Assembly: GCA_002733465.1 (NCBI GenBank)
Contig: NVVT01000007.1
Coordinates: 189,752 to 201,593 of the forward strand
Source: Kangiella sp.
GTDB taxonomy: Bacteria; Pseudomonadota; Gammaproteobacteria; Enterobacterales; Kangiellaceae
Length of the DNA: 11,842 nucleotides
Reading direction: 5' to 3'
The translations under genes were made by a program, and so were the position numbers. Below the pieces are notes generated by a model, which saw nothing but the letters and a program-made list of their open reading frames with translations, searched no databases and had not been told where the DNA came from. Positions 7,482 through 11,842 of the stretch are shown here, piece after piece (positions within the stretch are counted from its first letter, which is position 1; each line of letters starts with the position of its first letter).

Positions 7482-9673
7482 ACTTTCACCCTCGAGATAC
7501 TAATGTGATGAGTGGATGCTTTTGTCGTTTTTTGCAATGCGCTGGCTCTTCTTACCATGGGATCGACGCGGTATAAACCGAGTGAATCTCTTTTTGTTTC
7601 TAACTCATTTGCGACGGTAAGCGCAGCAGGTGTTTTTCTTGCAACTTTCTTTTCTCCAACCTGCTCAAACTTTTCTCTTAACTCATCACAAATTTGACTG
7701 GACGATTCATATTCAAAATCTTTTAACTCTAAAATATTTCCAAGCACTCGTAAAACCTTCCAAGCCGGACGAGTTTCACCAGGAGCCGACACAGCAGATG
7801 AAAAAGACTGCCAACGTCCTTCAATATTAATATAAGTGCCCGGAGTTTCATAACATCCTGCAATGGGTAACATGACATTTGCATATTCAGAAATTCTGCC
7901 ATCGGCATAAGAGGTTAACGCAATCACACATTCTGCATCTTTAAAACTTTGCAAAGCTTTGTCAGCCCAAATACTTTCCACATCCGGTTCACAATTGTGA
8001 ATCAAATAACCTTTTAATCCTTCATGAATCATTTGTTTTGCGTTTTTTCCATCGGTTGCACGACCACTAACCTCAATATGGTTAGGAATAGCTCCCGCTA
8101 ATTTGTTTCCAGCGGCATTACACCCTTGGGTCATATAGCCCCACTTTGAGTCGGTCAATTCTGCAACTTGCTCTGCCAACCAATTGATTATTTCAGCTTG
8201 AGGATGTTCTTGCGCGTAAACGCCTACTAAAATACAAGATTTATCATTATTGATTAAGGTTTCTGCAATTTGTGTATGCTGTTTACTAAAGCTAGTTTTA
8301 ATCAACCATTCCTTTAAGTCAGGAGGAACAGTAAAAGAATCACCTTTTAACTCTATTGTGGCTTTTAGAACACACGCAAACTCTTGAGCAAATAAATGCG
8401 GTTCTGGTTGTAGTTCAATATCGAGTCTAAAGTTGTACTCTCCGTCAAAAGGATTAATTGCCATCGCGACACCAAAACCAGTCGATTTTCTAATCCGTAA
8501 AGCGGTTAAAGGTTGTTCCTGTCTTAAATCGCCCGCAATTAACAATGTTGCATCCATATCATCAAGTTCTTGCATCGGGAAATTTAACCCTGAACGGATA
8601 TTGCCCATAGCGTCGCCAGAAAAATCGCGGCGACGGGTTCTAAAATCAATATTGTCACAACCTAATCCGCGCAATACTTTTTGCGCCAAATAACTTTCTT
8701 CTAAGGTAGAGTTATTGCCAATTAACGCACCAAAAGCATCACCTTTTGAAGCTCCTATTATACGTTTCATTTCAGTTGCTGCAAAATTTAACGCGGTTTG
8801 CCAATCGGTTTCTTGCCATTCACCATCTTTCTTTATTCTTGGATTAAGTAATCGCTCACCTTCGGTCAAAGCTTGATAAGAGAAACGATCTCTGTCTGAA
8901 AGCCATACTTCATTGATTGATTCGTTTTCTTTTGGAACAACGCGAATAATTTCATTTCGTCGTTGGTGAATAAAAACATTGGAACCTAAACAATCGTGTG
9001 CGGCAATAGATGAGGATTCTCTTAACTCCCAAGCTCTAGCTTTATACCGTGATGGTTTTGCGGTTAACGCGCCAACCGGGCATAAGTCAATAATATTAGC
9101 TGAAACTTCGGAGTCCATTGAAGCTTCAATATAAGTACCAATCTCAACATGCTCACCTCGACCTGTTGCTCCTAATTCTCTTAAACCAACCACTTCCTGG
9201 CCGAATCTCACACATCGAGTACAATGGATGCAGCGGGTCATATCTGTAGCAATTAAAGGCCCTAAATCTTTATCGATTACAACTCGTTTACCTTCTGAAT
9301 AACGACTAATATCTTCGCCATAGCCAACCGATAAATCTTGTAATTCGCACTCACCACCTTGATCACATACGGGGCAGTCAAGAGGATGGTTAATTAGTAA
9401 AAACTCCATTACCGACTTCTGTGCGTCTAACGCCCTAGCAGATTGTGTATTTACAACCATGCCATCAGCAACAGGAGTCGCACAGGCAGGCACAGCTTTA
9501 GGTATACTAGCGACGTCAACCATGCACATTCTGCAATTAGCTGCGACCGATAGTTTTTTGTGGTAACAAAATCTTGGAATAGTAATATCCGCTTGATCGG
9601 CAACTTCAATAATCATTGCGCCGACATCAGCTTCGATCTTTTTACCATCTATTTCTATATTTACTTTGTCCAT
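7478..9673 (-). CDS. nuoG: NADH-quinone oxidoreductase subunit G (iron-sulfur, molybdopterin-family fold)
   Basis: Largest subunit of the peripheral arm, carrying electrons from NuoE/F toward NuoI. Residues about 1-80 are a 2Fe-2S ferredoxin domain with Cys36, 47, 50 and 64. The next domain has the unusual His-ligated cluster N5 (His96, Cys100, 103, 109 in HPLDCPVCDQGGEC). N4 follows with Cys148, 151, 154 and 198. From about 215 to 660 it resembles a catalytically empty molybdopterin oxidoreductase domain. The extra cluster N7 of E. coli and Thermus is absent: only a lone Cys228 lies in that region. With 731 residues against about 908 in E. coli, it belongs to the mitochondrial/alpha-beta-gamma non-enteric type. 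The best AAGG is 15 bases upstream of the ATG; a weak AGAAG is 5 bases away. It ends in a four-base overlap with nuoH. Confidence 0.98.
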   Translation of the reverse strand: MDKVNIEIDGKKIEADVGAMIIEVADQADITIPRFCYHKKLSVAANCRMCMVDVASIPKAVPACATPVADGMVVNTQSARALDAQKSVMEFLLINHPLDCPVCDQGGECELQDLSVGYGEDISRYSEGKRVVIDKDLGPLIATDMTRCIHCTRCVRFGQEVVGLRELGATGRGEHVEIGTYIEASMDSEVSANIIDLCPVGALTAKPSRYKARAWELRESSSIAAHDCLGSNVFIHQRRNEIIRVVPKENESINEVWLSDRDRFSYQALTEGERLLNPRIKKDGEWQETDWQTALNFAATEMKRIIGASKGDAFGALIGNNSTLEESYLAQKVLRGLGCDNIDFRTRRRDFSGDAMGNIRSGLNFPMQELDDMDATLLIAGDLRQEQPLTALRIRKSTGFGVAMAINPFDGEYNFRLDIELQPEPHLFAQEFACVLKATIELKGDSFTVPPDLKEWLIKTSFSKQHTQIAETLINNDKSCILVGVYAQEHPQAEIINWLAEQVAELTDSKWGYMTQGCNAAGNKLAGAIPNHIEVSGRATDGKNAKQMIHEGLKGYLIHNCEPDVESIWADKALQSFKDAECVIALTSYADGRISEYANVMLPIAGCYETPGTYINIEGRWQSFSSAVSAPGETRPAWKVLRVLGNILELKDFEYESSSQICDELREKFEQVGEKKVARKTPAALTVANELETKRDSLGLYRVDPMVRRASALQKTTKASTHHISISRVKV
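7490..7493 (-). promoter_or_regulatory. Shine-Dalgarno of nuoH inside nuoG
   Basis: GAGG (in GAGGGTGAAAGTATG) is 8 bases from the nuoH ATG, inside the last nuoG codons. It supports the ATGA-overlap start. Confidence 0.75.
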
Positions 9674-9717
9674 TCTATCTTCTACTTACCTTTTGACGAA
9701 CGACCTTAATAGTTACT

Positions 9718-9765
9718 TATTTAACTTTTTACTTTTATTTCGTATTTAACCTACGACGATTTAAC
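9718..9765 (-). repeat. Three GTTAAAT copies at the nuoF end and nuoF-nuoG gap
   Basis: On the minus strand, GTTAAATC occurs at 9765-9758 (inside nuoF) and GTTAAATA at 9750-9743 and 9725-9718. Spacings are 15 and 25 bases. The surrounding sequence is AT-rich, so chance is possible. Noted because short repeats also occupy the other gaps of the operon. Confidence 0.4.
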
Positions 9766-11025
9766 TGAACTTCTTTTGTGTTCAATCATATACTCAAATT
9801 CATGTCTAAATGCCCGCAAGAATCCTTTAACGGGCATTGCTGCCGCATCGCCTAACGCACAAATGGTTCTACCCATAATATTACCTGCAACCCGATCAAG
9901 ATTTTCTAAATCCTCGGGTTTACCTTCGCCTGAATGTATGCGTTTTATCACTCGATACATCCAACCGGTTCCTTCTCTGCAAGGAGAACATTGTCCACAG
10001 GACTCTTCATAATAAAAATGTGAGACTCGCACCGCAAGTTCAACAATACAGGTTGATTCATCCATCACTATTACTGCGCCTGAACCTAGCATTGAACCCG
10101 CTTTTCCAATCGCATCATAATCCATGGTAATCGCCATCATTTCTTCCGCCGTTAATATTGGTGAGGAAGAGCCTCCAGGGATAACCGCCTTTAATTGTTT
10201 GCCTCCTAAAACACCGCCAGCAACATCCAACAATTCAGAAAAAGGCATACCCAAATTAACTTCAAAATTTCCTGGATTATTAACATGACCCGATACCGAA
10301 AATATCTTAGTACCGCCATTGTTAGGTTTACCCAAATCTAAAAACCATTGACCGCCATTTTCTAAAATAGCCGGAACCGATGCATAACTCTCTGTATTGT
10401 TGACATTCGTCGGTCTTCCAAATACGCCGTAATTAGCCGGAAATGGTGGTTTAAATCGTGGCTGTCCTTTTTTACCTTCTAAAGATTCAATTAATGCTGT
10501 TTCTTCGCCACAAATATATGCGCCACCACCTAAATGATTGTGCAATTCAAAATCAAAACCAGCACCTAAAATATTTTCGCCAATATAGCCTTTCTCTCTA
10601 GCTTCTTTTAACGCTTGCTCCATACGCTCAAATGGTTCGTAAAATTCACCACGCATATAGTTATAACCAACCGTTGCGTTCATTACATAACCAGCAATAG
10701 CCATCCCTTCTATCAATTGATGCGGGTTATATCGAAGAATATCGCGATCTTTAAACGTACCAGGTTCTCCTTCATCAGAATTACAAACAACGTATTTTTG
10801 CCCCGGCATATTTCGTGGCATAAAGCTCCACTTTAATCCGGTTGGGAATCCGGCACCACCACGACCACGCAATGCAGATAATTTAAGTTCATCAATAATT
10901 TTTTCGTAATCTAATTCACCACTTGCAATTTTTTTTAAGCTCGAATATCCACCCACTTTTTCATAGGCTTCTAATGACCATGGCGTATCTTGATCGAGCG
11001 TTCTAAAGCAAACTTCATTCGCCAT
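9751..11025 (-). CDS. nuoF: NADH-quinone oxidoreductase subunit F (NADH- and FMN-binding)
   Basis: Catalytic entry point of complex I: binds NADH and FMN and passes electrons through 4Fe-4S cluster N3. The glycine-rich NADH/FMN loop is GRGGAGFPTGLKWSF (54-68), followed by CNSDEGEPGTFKDRD (81-95). The second FMN loop is GGGAYICGEETALIESLEG (166-184). N3 ligands are Cys343, 346 and 349 in SCGQCSPCREG, plus Cys389 in RTICALGDA. The 424 residues are the normal length. The second loop reads HLGGGAY where many relatives have H(R/T)GAG(A/R)Y, a mild variant. The ATG lies inside the end of nuoE (11-base overlap), and a perfect AAGGAG at 11034-11039, 8 bases upstream, fixes the start. A 77-base gap containing short GTTAAAT repeats follows before nuoG. 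Confidence 0.99.
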   Translation of the reverse strand: MANEVCFRTLDQDTPWSLEAYEKVGGYSSLKKIASGELDYEKIIDELKLSALRGRGGAGFPTGLKWSFMPRNMPGQKYVVCNSDEGEPGTFKDRDILRYNPHQLIEGMAIAGYVMNATVGYNYMRGEFYEPFERMEQALKEAREKGYIGENILGAGFDFELHNHLGGGAYICGEETALIESLEGKKGQPRFKPPFPANYGVFGRPTNVNNTESYASVPAILENGGQWFLDLGKPNNGGTKIFSVSGHVNNPGNFEVNLGMPFSELLDVAGGVLGGKQLKAVIPGGSSSPILTAEEMMAITMDYDAIGKAGSMLGSGAVIVMDESTCIVELAVRVSHFYYEESCGQCSPCREGTGWMYRVIKRIHSGEGKPEDLENLDRVAGNIMGRTICALGDAAAMPVKGFLRAFRHEFEYMIEHKRSSVKSS

Positions 11026-11842
11026 TATCTGAACTCCTTAGCATTGCTCGTTCTAGACTAGACATTTTATTTTCATCTTTCTTCGTTGGTTTATCTATTT
11101 GTTTTTCGGCGCCGTTATCTTTTTGACTCTTATTCCTGTCCGTCTTTTTATCAACTGTTTCTTTCTTAATAGCTTTTGTCTTAACCGTTTTTGCTTTTAG
11201 CGCTGTCTCTTTTTTACTTTCTTTTTTTGCACTTGATTGCATCTCTTTTGAGATTTCTTTTTCAATATTTTCTAGTTCTTTCTCGATATCTACTTCCACT
11301 TTTTTAACAGGTGATTTTACTGGTGTTAAATGAAGAATAGGTTCAGGTTTAATTTCCTTTTTCTTTTTTCTTTGAGTTTTTTTCTTTGCTGTTGGTTTAG
11401 CATCTTCCTTTTTTGAAGCTAATCCTTCAACAATTTTTGAGCCTAAACTTTTAGTTGTATTTGAATCGGATAAATCAACAGAAGCCAAATTAGTTGATGC
11501 GATCCCAGAAAGAATTTCGTCTATTTTTTCAGGTGTTAGATTTTCATGGTAAATTTTGTCCACTTCTAACATCGGCGCCCCACCGCAAGCAGCCATACAT
11601 TCCACTTCTTTGATAGAAAACAATCCATCTTCAGTGGTTTCACCTAATTTGATGTTCAATCGATCTTCTAAATGTTTAACCACTTTCTCTGAACCGCGTA
11701 ACGAACAAGAAATATTAGTGCAAACAGACAACACATGTTTACCCATTTTATTGAGATTAAACATCGAATAAAAAGTAGCAACTTCATAAACGGCAACGTG
11801 GGGTACATCTAAATATTCTGCCACCGCTTGCATCATATCGGT
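11015..11842 (-). CDS. nuoE: NADH-quinone oxidoreductase subunit E (partial, N-terminus missing) with long lysine-rich tail
   Basis: Thioredoxin-fold 2Fe-2S subunit that pairs with NuoF and holds the off-pathway cluster N1a. The frame is open to the window edge (first codons T-D before MMQAVAEYL), so the ATG at 11836 is internal. About 50 N-terminal residues are missing, judged from where PHVAVYEVATFYSMF lies in relatives. Counting from the Met at 11836, cluster ligands are Cys39, Cys44, Cys80 and Cys84 (CTNISC and CMAACGGAP). The family domain ends near ENLTPEKIDEIL (98-109). A tail of about 160 residues follows, rich in Lys and Glu: KKKTQRKKKK at 151-160, a likely helical or coiled-coil stretch at about 182-210, and an ending MSSLERAMLRSSDNGE. 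The tail is in frame up to the stop, and its last codons contain the nuoF Shine-Dalgarno, so it is unlikely to be a frameshift artefact. Its function is unknown. Confidence 0.96.
   Translation of the reverse strand, partial: TDMMQAVAEYLDVPHVAVYEVATFYSMFNLNKMGKHVLSVCTNISCSLRGSEKVVKHLEDRLNIKLGETTEDGLFSIKEVECMAACGGAPMLEVDKIYHENLTPEKIDEILSGIASTNLASVDLSDSNTTKSLGSKIVEGLASKKEDAKPTAKKKTQRKKKKEIKPEPILHLTPVKSPVKKVEVDIEKELENIEKEISKEMQSSAKKESKKETALKAKTVKTKAIKKETVDKKTDRNKSQKDNGAEKQIDKPTKKDENKMSSLERAMLRSSDNGE
11034..11039 (-). promoter_or_regulatory. Shine-Dalgarno of nuoF inside nuoE
   Basis: A perfect AAGGAG lies 8 bases before the nuoF ATG and within the last codons of nuoE. It settles the nuoF start and supports translational coupling of E and F. 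Confidence 0.85.

Noticed and set aside
8433..8693. Plus-strand open frame of 86 codons inside nuoG
   Set aside because: Antisense to a highly conserved coding region, with a composition typical of a complementary-strand shadow.
8980..9010. Degenerate or lost N7 cluster in NuoG
   Set aside because: Only Cys228 is present where E. coli has four cysteines, but absence of N7 is normal in the mitochondrial/alpha-beta-gamma type of NuoG.
11834..11836. ATG at 11836 as the start of nuoE
   Set aside because: The frame stays open to the window edge and the family domain needs about 50 more N-terminal residues, so this is an internal methionine.

Overview
The window is one uninterrupted stretch of a bacterial respiratory complex I operon (NDH-1, proton-translocating NADH:quinone oxidoreductase). 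Every gene is on the minus strand. In transcription order, from high to low coordinates, it holds nuoE (5' end cut by the window), nuoF, nuoG, nuoH, nuoI, nuoJ, nuoK, nuoL, nuoM and nuoN (3' end cut). nuoA-D are presumably just beyond position 11842; this is inferred from the usual order and cannot be seen here.

Organism: the DNA is clearly AT-rich. The protein types point to a proteobacterium, most likely a gammaproteobacterium carrying the beta/gamma 'non-enteric' complex I rather than the E. coli form. The signs are a 731-residue NuoG without cluster N7, a 164-residue NuoI, separate nuoC/D-type layout expected upstream, and a NuoF of the CNSDEGEPGTFKDRD type. I cannot name a genus from the sequence alone.

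Layout: 11842-7478 encodes the NADH-oxidising arm. NuoF holds FMN and cluster N3, NuoE holds N1a, and NuoG holds the proximal 2Fe-2S cluster plus N4 and N5. 7481-5893 encodes the quinone-site link: NuoH, and NuoI with N6a/N6b. 5838-3 encodes the membrane arm: NuoJ, NuoK and the three antiporter-like subunits NuoL, NuoM and NuoN. Electrons pass from NADH through FMN and the Fe-S chain to quinone at the NuoH interface, and this drives proton pumping through N, M, L and the E-channel subunits. All key cluster cysteines and proton-channel charges that I looked for are present, so the enzyme looks functional.

Genes are packed in two styles. E/F, G/H, J/K and M/N overlap by 11, 4, 4 and 1 bases and are probably translationally coupled. 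F-G, H-I, I-J, K-L and L-M are separated by AT-rich gaps of 54-97 bases. No gap exceeds 100 bases, and I see no terminator, RNA gene, mobile element or foreign gene.

Nothing in the window amounts to a new system. The points worth a second look are small: a 17-bp degenerate tandem repeat made of Shine-Dalgarno-like units between nuoK and nuoL, a lysine-rich tail of about 160 residues on NuoE, a short duplication ahead of nuoM, a hairpin over the nuoN ribosome binding site, and unusually distant Shine-Dalgarno motifs in front of the genes that follow gaps.
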